From: Microbacterium sp. AZCO
GTDB taxonomy: Bacteria; Actinomycetota; Actinomycetes; Actinomycetales; Microbacteriaceae
Assembly (NCBI RefSeq): GCF_039614715.1
Contig: NZ_CP154857.1
Location: forward strand, 1,984,001-2,048,000
Reading direction: 5' to 3'
DNA length: 64,000 bases
The position numbers and the translations under genes are program-made. Position 1 is the first letter of the stretch; the number at the start of each line of letters is the position of its first letter. Below the pieces are notes generated by a model that saw only the letters and a program-made list of their open reading frames with translations, was not told where the DNA came from and did no database searches. Shown in pieces: positions 8,795-20,231 of the stretch.

Positions 8795-10030
8795 GTGCTG
8801 TTCTGCCTGACGGCGAACCACCGGAACACTGAGTTCGACGTCCTCGACCGCATCTCGAGGGCTGCCGACTCGGCCGGCGCCGATGTCATCGCCGCCCACG
8901 ACTTCGTGCGGGGCGCCGTCGTCGTCGCCACCTGCAACCGCTTCGAGACCTACCTCGAGCTCGACGAGCCCGTCACGGGCGGCGTGGTCCTCGCACGCGA
9001 GGCGGTGCTGGAGGCGATCGCCCAGAAGACGGGAGCGGATGCCGAAGCCCTGCGCGCGTCGGCTGTCGTGCTGAGCGGCGACGACGTCGTGCGGCACCTC
9101 TTCGCCGTGAGCTCCGGACTCGAGTCGATGGTCGTCGGCGAAGAGGAGATCAGCGGCCAGGTGCAGCGCTCGCTGCGTGCCGCCCGCGAGTCCGGCACGA
9201 GCAGCACCGAGCTCGAACAGGCCTTCCAGCGCGCCGCGCGCGCGACGCGCGAAGTGCGCGCGAAGGCCGACCTGGCGGCCGCCGGCCGCTCGCTCGCGCG
9301 CCTCGCACTCGACCTCGCCGACTCCCGCGTGACCGACTGGGGCACGGTTCCCGTGCTGCTCGTCGGCACCGGCCAGTACGCGGCCACGACGATCGCAGCT
9401 CTGCAGGCGCGCGGCGCCGGCGACGTGCGGGTGTACTCCGCGACGGGCCGCGCGGACTCCTTCGCGGCCAAGTACGGCGTCCGCGCCGAGCACGATCTCA
9501 GCACCGCGATCGCCCGCGCCGACATCGTCATCACCTCCACGGCGCGCTACACGATCGGACCCGGCGACATCCCCGACGAGCGTCGTCGCCTCGTCATCGA
9601 CCTCGGCCTCCCCCGCAACGTGGAGCCGGAGGTCGGCCTCCTGCCGGGCGTCGACCTGCTCGACCTCGAGCTCATCGGTCGGCACGCGTCGCTCGCCGAG
9701 CTCGGCGCCGGCGCGCACGAAGTCGTCGGCTCGGCCGCTGCGACCTTCAACGCCGAGCGCGCCGCCGCGCCCGCCATCGTCGCGTGGCGCACGCACGTGC
9801 AGTCGGTGCTCGACTCCGAGCTCTCCCGCCTGCGCGCCGACGACGCCCACACCGCCGCCGCGCTGCGGCACCTCGCCGGCGTCCTCTCGCACGGCCCGTC
9901 GACGCGCGCCCGCGAGTTCGCGGCGTCGGGTCGCCTCGCCGAGTTCGAGCGGGCACTCGAGACGGTGTTCGGTCTCGAGGTCGCGTCGGGGCTGTCGGTC
10001 GTCGCCGACGAGGATCGCGCCGCCGGCTGA
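8789..10030 (+). CDS. hemA: Glutamyl-tRNA reductase
   Basis: About 413 residues. Reduces glutamyl-tRNA(Glu) to glutamate-1-semialdehyde, the committed haem step. It begins VRVLFCLTANHRNTEFDVLDR, with the catalytic Cys in VVVATCNRFETYLEL. Then follow VVGEEEISGQVQRSLRAARE, the NADPH-binding VLLVGTGQYAATTIAALQARGA, and a C-terminal helical dimerisation domain. Two starts are possible: GTG 8789, and GTG 8795, which has ideal leaderless spacing to TAAACT; they differ by two residues. Divergent from the rest of the haem operon, allowing separate control of flux. Confidence 0.95.
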   Translation: MRVLFCLTANHRNTEFDVLDRISRAADSAGADVIAAHDFVRGAVVVATCNRFETYLELDEPVTGGVVLAREAVLEAIAQKTGADAEALRASAVVLSGDDVVRHLFAVSSGLESMVVGEEEISGQVQRSLRAARESGTSSTELEQAFQRAARATREVRAKADLAAAGRSLARLALDLADSRVTDWGTVPVLLVGTGQYAATTIAALQARGAGDVRVYSATGRADSFAAKYGVRAEHDLSTAIARADIVITSTARYTIGPGDIPDERRRLVIDLGLPRNVEPEVGLLPGVDLLDLELIGRHASLAELGAGAHEVVGSAAATFNAERAAAPAIVAWRTHVQSVLDSELSRLRADDAHTAAALRHLAGVLSHGPSTRAREFAASGRLAEFERALETVFGLEVASGLSVVADEDRAAG

Positions 10031-10061
10031 TCCTCGAGCCTCCGGGCGCTCCACCTCGACC

Positions 10062-10123
10062 CCTCTACAAGCTCGGGGACCGGGGGCGGCCTCAGAGCTC
10101 TTCGTTCGCCGAGCTTGTAGAGG
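10062..10123. repeat. Palindromic intergenic repeat between convergent hemA and the DUF255 gene
   Basis: Perfect 15-bp inverted arms, CCTCTACAAGCTCGG (10062-10076) and CCGAGCTTGTAGAGG (10109-10123), flank a 32-nt loop. The arms resemble the GAGCCTGTCGAAGG-type interspersed repeat seen at 27651, 42095 and 46767. Placed between two convergent genes, it can also fold as a two-way terminator. Confidence 0.75.
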
Positions 10124-10148
10124 CGTCGACCCCGAACCCGCGAAGAGC

Positions 10149-11987
<1,839 letters not shown>

Positions 11988-11997
11988 CGCGCGACGT

Positions 11998-12837
<840 letters not shown>

Positions 12838-12912
12838 TCAAGCCTATGGCGGGGTATGGATGCCGGTCTGGGGCGCGCACGGCACCCCGCAGGCGTTCTA
12901 CGATGGAAGGCT

Positions 12913-15900
12913 ATGCCCGCGCGCGAACCCGTCATCGTCTACCCGCCCGAGCTGCCGGTCAGCGCCGCGCGGGACGAGATCGCGCGCGCGATCCGCGACA
13001 ACCAGGTCGTGATCGTCGCCGGTGCCACGGGGTCGGGCAAGACGACCCAGCTGCCGAAGATCTGCCTCGAGCTCGGTCGTGCGAAGATCGCGCACACGCA
13101 GCCTCGCCGGATCGCGGCACGCTCCATCGCGGAGCGCATCGCGGAGGAGCTGCAGGTGCCGCTCGGCACGACGGTCGGCTACAAGGTGCGCTTCACCGAC
13201 AAGGTCTCGGCCGACACGAGCATCGCGCTGCTGACCGACGGCATCCTGCTCAACGAGATCCATCGCGACCGGATGCTGCGCAAGTACGACACGATCATCG
13301 TCGACGAGGCGCACGAGCGGTCGCTCAACGTCGACTTCCTGCTCGGCTACCTCAAGCGCATCCTGCCGAAGCGGCCCGACCTCAAGGTCATCATCACGTC
13401 GGCGACGATCGACCCCGAGAGCTTCGCGAAGCACTTCGGCCCGTCGCCGGAGAAGCCCGCGCCGATCATCGAGGTGTCGGGCCGCACGTATCCCGTCGAG
13501 ATCCGCTATCGGGGGTCGGATGCCGAGGCGAGTGACGGCGAATCCGACGACGTGGACGGCATCACGGCGGCGCTCCGCGAGCTCGACCGCGAGGCGGCCG
13601 GAGACGTGCTCGTGTTCCTTCCCGGCGAGGCGGAGATCCGCGATGCGATGGATGCCGTGCGGGGAATGTATTCGAAGGATGCCTCGCCCACCGAGGTGCT
13701 CCCGCTGTACGGCCGATTGAGCGCCGCCGAGCAGCACCGCGTCTTCGAGCGCTCCGCCGTCGCCGGCGTCAGGCGGCGCGTCATCCTCTCGACCAACGTC
13801 GCCGAGACGAGCCTCACGGTGCCCGGCATCCGGTACGTCGTCGACACGGGCACCGCCCGCATCTCGCGGTACAGCAACCGCAGCAAGATCCAGCGGCTGC
13901 CGATCGAGGCCATCTCGCAGGCATCCGCTCAGCAGCGTTCGGGTCGTGCCGGGCGCACGGCGCCCGGCATCGCGATCCGCCTGTACTCGGAGGAGGATTT
14001 CGACCGTCGTGACGAGTTCACCGAGCCGGAGATCCTCCGCACGAGCCTCGCCTCCGTCATCCTGCAGATGCTCTCGCTCGGCTTCGGCGACATCTCGTCG
14101 TTCCCCTTCCTGACTCCCCCGGACTCGCGCGGCGTCAAGGCGGCGTTCGACCTACTGGTCGAGCTCGGCGCGGTCCGGCCTCAGGCACGCTCCGGGTCCG
14201 AGGACGGGAGCGGACCGAAGCTCACCGACCTGGGTCGCGAGATCGCGCGCCTGCCGATCGACCCGCGCTTCGCCCGCATGCTTCTCGAGGCGCGCACGAC
14301 GGGCGTGCTGCGCGACGTCATGGCGATCGTCGCGGGGATGTCGATCCAGGACGTCCGCGAGCGGCCCGAGGAGCGCCGCGAGGAGGCCGACCGCCTGCAC
14401 GCGCGGTTCACCGACCCGACGAGCGACTTCCTGACGCTCCTCAACCTCTGGAACCACCTGCAGGAGCAGCAGTCGGCGCTCGGCTCGAGCGCCTTCCGTC
14501 GGCTGTGCCGGGCCGAGCACCTCAATTACGTGCGCGTGCGGGAGTGGTTCGACGTGCACCGCCAGCTCGGGTCGCTCCTCGGCCGTCCGAAGGCCGAGGT
14601 TGCCGAGGCCGACCCGGACGACATCCACAAGGCGATCCTGTCCGGCCTGCTGTCGCACCTCGGCATCCTGGATGAGCGCAAGGCCTCCTCGGCGAGCCGC
14701 GGCGGCAAGACGCCTCCGAAGGGGCGCACCCCGGCCGCTGAATACATCGGCGCCCGGGGAGCGCGGTTCACGATCTTCCCGGGCTCGGGGCTGCGCAAGA
14801 AGTCGCCGAGCGCCGTCATGGCGGCCGAGCTCGTCGAGACCTCGCGGCTCTTCGCGCGCACCGTCGCGGCGGTCGACCCGGCCTGGGCCGAGGCGCTCGC
14901 CGGCGACCTCGCGAAGCGCTCGCTGAGCGAACCGCACTGGTCGAAGGCGGCGGGTGCGGCATCCGCCTACGAGAAGGTCACTCTCTTCGGCGTCGAGATC
15001 ATTCCGAAGCGTCGCGTGCAGCTCGCGCGCTTCGACCGGCCGTTCGCGCGTGAGCTCTTCGTGCGGCACGCCCTCGTCGAAGGTGAATGGGAGCCGTTCG
15101 GGTCCCTGAGCCCGTCGCAGGGCGACAAGCGCCTGACGGCGTTCGAGCGCCGCAACCTCGAGCTGCGTCGCCGCCTCGAGAAGATCGAGGAGCGCGAGCG
15201 CCGCCGGGACATCCTCGCCGGGGACGAGGCCGTCTTCGCGTTCTACGACTCGCGGATCCCGCGCGACGTCTTCGACGTGCGCTCGTTCGAGACCTGGTGG
15301 CGGGATGCCTCGAACCGCACCCCCAAGCTCCTCGACATGACGGAGGCCGACCTCGCCGGCGATGTGCGCCGCAGCGACGAGCGCGACTTCCCCGCCCGCT
15401 GGCGGCAGGGCGATCAGGTGCTGTCGCTCGCGTACCGCTTCGAGCCCGGCGCGCCGGACGACGGCGTCACCGCGGTCGTGCCGCTCGCACTCCTCGCGCA
15501 GCTGCGCCCCGACGGGTTCGACTGGCAGGTGCCCGGCATGCGCGACGAGCTCATCGCCGGGCTCATCCGAGCACTGCCCAAGGCGATCCGGCGACACGTC
15601 GTGCCCGCGGCCGACTGGGCCGCGAAGTTCGCGGAGGAGCTCGACGGGCAGGGCCCGGAATCGCACGACGGCGTCCCGCCCGCATCGTTGCGCGACGCGC
15701 TGGCGGGACGCATCCAGCGCATCGCGAACCAGCCCGTATCGGCCGCCGACTTCGACCTCGAGCGCGTGCCCGGGCATCTGCTCGTATCGTTCCGCGCGGT
15801 CGACGAGCGGGGGCGCGCGGTGGGCTCCGACCGCGACCTGGGTGCGCTGCAGGACCGCCTGGCCGGACGTGCACGCACGGCGGTGAGCCGCTCCCTGACC

Positions 15901-16893
15901 GGCCCCCGGTCGTCGGGCGAGGAGCGCGGCGACGAGGCCAAACGCTCCGGGCCGGCGAGTCTCGTCGGCGCGAGCGTTTCGCCTCGCTCCGCTCGCGGGG
16001 CGACCGGTGACGACGGCCGCGCGGGCTTCGCGGAGCGCTCGGGCCTGACCGACTGGACGTTGGGCGACCTCCCCGATGTCGTCGACACGAAGGTCGCCGG
16101 CGGAGTCGTCCGGGGATACCCCGCGCTCATCGACGAGGGCGCGAGCGTCGCCCTGCGCATCGAGGCGACGCCCGAGGCCGCGGCGGCGGCCACCCACGCC
16201 GGCGTGCGCCGACTCGTGCTGCTCGCGGTCGCCTCCCCCTCGGCGTATGTGCTCGACCACCTGACCTCGACGGAGAAGCTCGCACTCGCGGCATCGCCCT
16301 ATCCCTCCGCGAAAGCGCTCGTCGAGGATGCGCGGGTCGCCGTGGCCGATGCCGTCATGGCACGGACCTCGCCGACCGTCCGCAGCCGCGCCGAGTTCGA
16401 CCGCGTCCGCGACGCCTTCTCGGCGGCCGTCGTCGACGAGCTGTTCCAGACCGTGTCGCTCGTCGCGCGCATCCTGATCGGCGCCCGGGATGTCGAGCGC
16501 GCCGTGCGCGAGCAGAACTCGCTGACGCTCCTCGCGGCTCTGAACGACGTCAAGGCGCAGGTCGCCGGCCTCGTGTTCCCGGGTTTCGTCTCGCGAACCG
16601 GAACCGCCCGGCTGACCCACCTCCCCCGCTACCTGCGCGGGGCGCTCGACCGGGTGAGGACGCTCTCCGACAATCCCGGCCGTGACCGGCAGCGTCTGAC
16701 GGAGTTCGAGCGGGCGGTTGCGGTCTACGCGGAGGCCAGCGGTGCGATCCCGGCCCCTTCCGACGCCCCGACGACGATCGTGCATGCGCGCTGGCTGCTC
16801 GAGGAGTATCGCGTGAGCCTCTTCGCGCAGGCGCTCGGCACCGCCGAGCCCGTGTCGCTCCAGCGCATCCAGAAGGCGCTGCGCGGCGGCTGA
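12913..16893 (+). CDS. hrpA: ATP-dependent RNA helicase HrpA (DEAH box)
   Basis: A 1326-residue DEAH/RHA helicase. Motif I is GATGSGKTTQLPK, motif II VDEAHERSLNVDFLLG, motif III SATID, motif V VILSTNVAETSLTVPGI and motif VI QRSGRAGRTAPG. Helicase-associated, OB-like and DUF3418-type C-terminal regions follow. In E. coli HrpA resolves stalled or collided ribosomes; the same is inferred here. The ATG at 12913 comes 8 nt after a TACGAT box, so the message is nearly leaderless. A linker near residues 1000-1035 (EERGDEAKRSGPASLVGASV and what follows) is encoded by a palindromic repeat rather than conserved domain sequence. The ORF upstream of 12913 is antisense to the reductase. Confidence 0.94.
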   Translation: MPAREPVIVYPPELPVSAARDEIARAIRDNQVVIVAGATGSGKTTQLPKICLELGRAKIAHTQPRRIAARSIAERIAEELQVPLGTTVGYKVRFTDKVSADTSIALLTDGILLNEIHRDRMLRKYDTIIVDEAHERSLNVDFLLGYLKRILPKRPDLKVIITSATIDPESFAKHFGPSPEKPAPIIEVSGRTYPVEIRYRGSDAEASDGESDDVDGITAALRELDREAAGDVLVFLPGEAEIRDAMDAVRGMYSKDASPTEVLPLYGRLSAAEQHRVFERSAVAGVRRRVILSTNVAETSLTVPGIRYVVDTGTARISRYSNRSKIQRLPIEAISQASAQQRSGRAGRTAPGIAIRLYSEEDFDRRDEFTEPEILRTSLASVILQMLSLGFGDISSFPFLTPPDSRGVKAAFDLLVELGAVRPQARSGSEDGSGPKLTDLGREIARLPIDPRFARMLLEARTTGVLRDVMAIVAGMSIQDVRERPEERREEADRLHARFTDPTSDFLTLLNLWNHLQEQQSALGSSAFRRLCRAEHLNYVRVREWFDVHRQLGSLLGRPKAEVAEADPDDIHKAILSGLLSHLGILDERKASSASRGGKTPPKGRTPAAEYIGARGARFTIFPGSGLRKKSPSAVMAAELVETSRLFARTVAAVDPAWAEALAGDLAKRSLSEPHWSKAAGAASAYEKVTLFGVEIIPKRRVQLARFDRPFARELFVRHALVEGEWEPFGSLSPSQGDKRLTAFERRNLELRRRLEKIEERERRRDILAGDEAVFAFYDSRIPRDVFDVRSFETWWRDASNRTPKLLDMTEADLAGDVRRSDERDFPARWRQGDQVLSLAYRFEPGAPDDGVTAVVPLALLAQLRPDGFDWQVPGMRDELIAGLIRALPKAIRRHVVPAADWAAKFAEELDGQGPESHDGVPPASLRDALAGRIQRIANQPVSAADFDLERVPGHLLVSFRAVDERGRAVGSDRDLGALQDRLAGRARTAVSRSLTGPRSSGEERGDEAKRSGPASLVGASVSPRSARGATGDDGRAGFAERSGLTDWTLGDLPDVVDTKVAGGVVRGYPALIDEGASVALRIEATPEAAAAATHAGVRRLVLLAVASPSAYVLDHLTSTEKLALAASPYPSAKALVEDARVAVADAVMARTSPTVRSRAEFDRVRDAFSAAVVDELFQTVSLVARILIGARDVERAVREQNSLTLLAALNDVKAQVAGLVFPGFVSRTGTARLTHLPRYLRGALDRVRTLSDNPGRDRQRLTEFERAVAVYAEASGAIPAPSDAPTTIVHARWLLEEYRVSLFAQALGTAEPVSLQRIQKALRGG
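15934..15985. repeat. Palindromic repeat element inside hrpA
   Basis: Inverted arms GAGGCCAAACGCTC (15934-15947) and GAGCGTTTCGCCTC (15972-15985) match at 13 of 14 positions. They are followed by a short GCTCCGCTCGCGGGG tail. The element is in frame with hrpA and adds a low-complexity linker. It looks like an interspersed repeat that landed in a tolerant inter-domain region. Confidence 0.6.
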
Positions 16894-16948
16894 GCCGACG
16901 CACCGGCCGATCGGAATATCTGATCGACCCGGCGAGGTTGGCCCTCTC

Positions 16949-17890
16949 ATGACGCACGCGATCACCTACACCGAGTTCGGCGGACCCGAGGTCCTGACGC
17001 TGAGCGAGATCCCCGACCCGGTTCCCGGCGACGGCGAGCTCGCCGTCCACGTCGAGGCCGCGGGCGTCAATCCGATCGACGCGAAGCTGCGCTCCGGCCG
17101 CCGTCCGAGCGGCGGCATCCGCGAGCCGCGCCGGGTGGGCAGCGATCTCGCGGGCGTCGTGACGGCCGTCGGCCCCGGCGTCGACGGCTTCCGCGTGGGC
17201 GACGCCGTCGCCGCATTCGGCGTGCACGGCGGCTACGCGACCGACCTCGTCGTGAAGGCGTCGCTCGCCCATCCGCGACCCCCGCAGGTCTCCCCCGCCG
17301 AAGCGGCGGCTCTCGGCATCCCGGTCGGCACCGCGTACCAGACGCTCCGATCGCTCGGCGTCGGCCCCGGCGGCACTCTCCTCATCCACGGCGGATCCGG
17401 TGCCGTGGGGCAGGCCGCGATCCAGTTCGCCGTCCTGTGGGGTGCGACGGTCATCGCGACCTCGTCCCCGCGCCGCTTCGACCGCGTCCGCGCGCTCGGC
17501 GCGACGCCGGTCGCCTACGGCGACGGACTCGTCGACCGCGTCCGCGACCTCGCCCCCGATGGTCCCACGGTCATCATCGACGCCGCGGGAACCGACGATG
17601 CCCTCTCGGCCTCGCTCGAGCTCCTCCGCGACAGGAGCAGGATCGCGACGCTCGTGCGCGGACGGGATGCCGCGGAGCTCGGCATCCGCGCCTTCTCGGG
17701 CGGCAGCCCCGAGCCGCTCACGGAGCAGCAGCTGAGCTGGCGCGGCGAGGCCATCCCTGTGGTCCTCGCCCTGCTCGCAGCGGGGGCGTTCTCGGTCGAG
17801 CTCGGGCCGTCGTTCCCGCTTGCCGAGGCGGCGAAGGCGCACGAGGCGGTCGAGTCGGGGGTCGACGGCAAGATCGTCCTCATCCCCTGA
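16949..17890 (+). CDS. NAD(P)H:quinone oxidoreductase-type zinc-independent dehydrogenase (MDR superfamily)
   Basis: A 313-residue zeta-crystallin-like reductase. It begins HAITYTEFGGPEVLTLSEIPDP. GroES-like domain motifs are VEAAGVNPIDAKLRSGRR and VGSDLAGVVTAVGPGVDGFRVGD. The NADPH-binding glycine-rich motif is LLIHGGSGAVGQAAIQFA. There is no catalytic zinc cysteine pair, as expected for the quinone reductase branch. It starts 55 nt after hrpA on the same strand and may be read through from it. The true substrate is unknown. Confidence 0.88.
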   Translation: MTHAITYTEFGGPEVLTLSEIPDPVPGDGELAVHVEAAGVNPIDAKLRSGRRPSGGIREPRRVGSDLAGVVTAVGPGVDGFRVGDAVAAFGVHGGYATDLVVKASLAHPRPPQVSPAEAAALGIPVGTAYQTLRSLGVGPGGTLLIHGGSGAVGQAAIQFAVLWGATVIATSSPRRFDRVRALGATPVAYGDGLVDRVRDLAPDGPTVIIDAAGTDDALSASLELLRDRSRIATLVRGRDAAELGIRAFSGGSPEPLTEQQLSWRGEAIPVVLALLAAGAFSVELGPSFPLAEAAKAHEAVESGVDGKIVLIP

Positions 17891-17914
17891 CGAGGCGCGC
17901 GTCTCGCGCGTGGG

Positions 17915-18763
17915 TCACACGCCGCCGCGCGGATCGGCGCCCGTCGCGACGGGGCGTCCCGGAGTGTTCGACCACTGGCTCCACGAGCCGGGGTAGACCG
18001 CCACGTCGATGCCGGCCGATGCTCCCGCGAGCGCCGTGTGGGCGGCCGTCAGGCCCGACCCGCAGTACGCCGCGATCGGGGTGTCGTCGGTCGCACCCGC
18101 GCGCGCGAAGGCCGCGCGGATCGCCTCCGGCGACGCGAACGCCTCACCCTCGAGCACGGCGTCGGCGGGCAGGTTGACGGCGCCGGGAATGTGACCCGCG
18201 ATCGGGTCGTACGGCTCCGTCGCGCCCCGGTACCGCTCGGGTGCCCGGGCGTCGAGCAGCAGCCCGCGATCCGGCCAGGCCGCCGCCTGGTCGATCGTCA
18301 GGCCGCCCGCGGGGTCTGACAGCGTGATGGATCCGGGGATCGGGGCGACATCGCCCTCCTCGAGCGGGAGTCCGGCCGCCCGCCACGCGCCGAGCCCCCC
18401 GTCGAGGACGCGCACCTCCTCGACGCCCGCGCGCTGCAGGAGCCACCACGCCCGCGCGGCGGCGACCGAGCGGTAGTCGTCGTAGACCACGACGACGTCG
18501 CCGTCGTTCAGTCCCCAGCGGCGCGCGGCATCCTGCAGCGTCTCGCGAGACGGGAGAGGGTGACGGCCGTCCGACGGTGCGCCGTGGCTCGCGAGCTCGG
18601 TGTCCATGTCGACGTAGACCGCGCCCGGAAGATGACCCGCGAGGTACTCCGGCCGCCCGTCGGGCTGGTCGAGGCGGTAGCGCACGTCGAGGAGGCGGAT
18701 CGCCTCCCCCGCGTCGAGGCGGGCATGCAGGTCGGCGGGGGCGAGGAGCGGAGACAATGGCAT
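17915..18763 (-). CDS. Sulfurtransferase (tandem rhodanese; thiosulfate/3-mercaptopyruvate type)
   Basis: A 282-residue protein with two rhodanese domains. The N-terminal inactive copy runs from IRLLDVRYRLDQPDGRPEYLAGHLPGAVYVDMD to about residue 125. The catalytic copy, LLLDARAPERYRGATEPYDPIAGHIPGAVNLP, ends with the active-site loop AAYCGSGLTAAH containing the persulfide cysteine. It moves sulfur from thiosulfate or mercaptopyruvate to acceptors. ATG 18763 chosen; the longer frame upstream overlaps metY. Divergent from metY, which suggests a shared sulfur-metabolism theme. Confidence 0.9.
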   Translation of the reverse strand: MPLSPLLAPADLHARLDAGEAIRLLDVRYRLDQPDGRPEYLAGHLPGAVYVDMDTELASHGAPSDGRHPLPSRETLQDAARRWGLNDGDVVVVYDDYRSVAAARAWWLLQRAGVEEVRVLDGGLGAWRAAGLPLEEGDVAPIPGSITLSDPAGGLTIDQAAAWPDRGLLLDARAPERYRGATEPYDPIAGHIPGAVNLPADAVLEGEAFASPEAIRAAFARAGATDDTPIAAYCGSGLTAAHTALAGASAGIDVAVYPGSWSQWSNTPGRPVATGADPRGGV

Positions 18764-18845
18764 ACCGGCATCCTCACACGGCCGTCGCCGCAACAGTTCG
18801 CAACACCGAAGCGCGAAAACGCGGCCGCATCGCCACAATTGACGG

Positions 18846-20231
18846 ATGTCGACCACACCCCGCCGCCAGGGCTTCGCCACGGCCCAGGTGCAGGCCGGGT
18901 ACGCCCCGGGCCAGCCCCAGAACACCGCCGTCGCGCCCATCTACCAGTCGAACGCCTATGAGTTCGGCTCGCTCGCCGAGGCCCGCGACCTGTTCGCGCT
19001 GCGTAAGTCCGGCAACATCTACAGCCGCAACGCCAACCCGACGCAGCTCGTCTTCGAAGAGCGCGTCGCGGCGCTCGAGGGCGGACGCTCCGCCGCCGCG
19101 GTGGCATCCGGTCAGGCCGCCGTCGCCGTGACCCTCCTCGCCCTCGCGAAGTCCGGCGAGCACATCGTGGCGGCCCGGCAGATCTACGGCGGCACTGTCG
19201 ACCTGCTGCAGGACACCTTCGCGGACTGGGGCATCGACGTGACGTTCGTCGACCAGGACGACCTCGAGGCGTGGCGGGCCGCCGTGCGTCCCGAGACGCG
19301 GGCCCTGTTCGGCGAGTCGATCACGAACCCGCTCGCCCAGGTGCTCGACATCCGCGCCGTGGCGGACATCGCCCACGAGGCGGGCGTTCCCCTCGTGATC
19401 GACAACACTGTCGCGACCCCGGCCCTCATCCGCCCCGTCGAGTTCGGCGCGGACTTCGTCGTGCACTCCGCCACGAAGTACCTCGGCGGACACGGCACGT
19501 CGATGGGCGGCGTCGTCGTCGACCTCGGCACCTTCGACTTCGGCGCCGAGCCCGAGCGCTGGCCGCAGCTCACCAAGCCCTACGCCCGCGTGCGCGACCT
19601 CGTCCTGTGGGACCGCTTCGGGCCCGAGGGTCTCGCATTCGTCGCGCTCGTGAAGTCGAAGTACGTGCACGACCTCGGCCCGTCGATCTCGCCGTTCAAC
19701 GCCTTCCAGCTCCTGCAGGGCGTCGAGACGCTGGAGCTGCGCATGGCGCGGCACAGTGCGTCGGCGCTCGCGGTCGCCGAGTTCCTCGCCACCCACCCCG
19801 CGGTGTCGACCGTGCACCACCCCCTTCTTCCCACCTCGCCGTGGAACGACCTCGCGCTGCGCTACGCGCCGCGGGGCGCGGCATCCGTCTTCGCCTTCGA
19901 CCTCGTCTCGACGGGCGATGCCGAGCGCGACTGGGAGAAGGTGCAGGCGTTCGTGGACTCGCTCGAGGTCGTCAAGCTCGTGGCGAACATCGGCGACGCA
20001 CGCAGCATGGTCGCCCACCCCGCGTCGATGACGCACAGCCACCTGACCGAGGAGCAGTTCGCGGAGGCCGGCATCTCGTGGACGACCATCCGCCTGTCGA
20101 TCGGCCTGGAGGACCCGGCCGACGTGATCGCCGACCTCGCGCGGTCTCTCGACCTCGTGACCGACATCGCGATCGAGCCCGTCGTGGCGGGGGTCGCCGA
20201 AGCGGAGCCGGCGCTCAGCTCGACGCGATGA
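18846..20231 (+). CDS. metY: O-acetylhomoserine aminocarboxypropyltransferase (sulfhydrylase)
   Basis: A 461-residue PLP enzyme of the Cys/Met metabolism family. It makes homocysteine from O-acetylhomoserine and sulfide. Motifs are [79 protein letters not shown] (PLP-binding lysine in SATKYLGG) and the C-terminal [20 protein letters not shown]. The insert and length favour MetY over MetB. The ATG at 18846 is 6 nt after CACAAT (18834-18839), so the transcript is likely leaderless. No SAM or B12 riboswitch is visible in the 82-nt divergent region. Its stop overlaps the end of the opposing M20 gene by 17 nt. Confidence 0.93.
   Translation: MSTTPRRQGFATAQVQAGYAPGQPQNTAVAPIYQSNAYEFGSLAEARDLFALRKSGNIYSRNANPTQLVFEERVAALEGGRSAAAVASGQAAVAVTLLALAKSGEHIVAARQIYGGTVDLLQDTFADWGIDVTFVDQDDLEAWRAAVRPETRALFGESITNPLAQVLDIRAVADIAHEAGVPLVIDNTVATPALIRPVEFGADFVVHSATKYLGGHGTSMGGVVVDLGTFDFGAEPERWPQLTKPYARVRDLVLWDRFGPEGLAFVALVKSKYVHDLGPSISPFNAFQLLQGVETLELRMARHSASALAVAEFLATHPAVSTVHHPLLPTSPWNDLALRYAPRGAASVFAFDLVSTGDAERDWEKVQAFVDSLEVVKLVANIGDARSMVAHPASMTHSHLTEEQFAEAGISWTTIRLSIGLEDPADVIADLARSLDLVTDIAIEPVVAGVAEAEPALSSTR

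Noticed and set aside
14152..16965. 937-codon minus-strand frame opposite hrpA
   Set aside because: Antisense shadow with no recognisable domain; the helicase motifs are on the plus strand.
18764..18845. Possible SAM or cobalamin riboswitch before metY
   Set aside because: Only 82 nt separate divergent starts, metY appears leaderless, and no conserved aptamer elements are seen.
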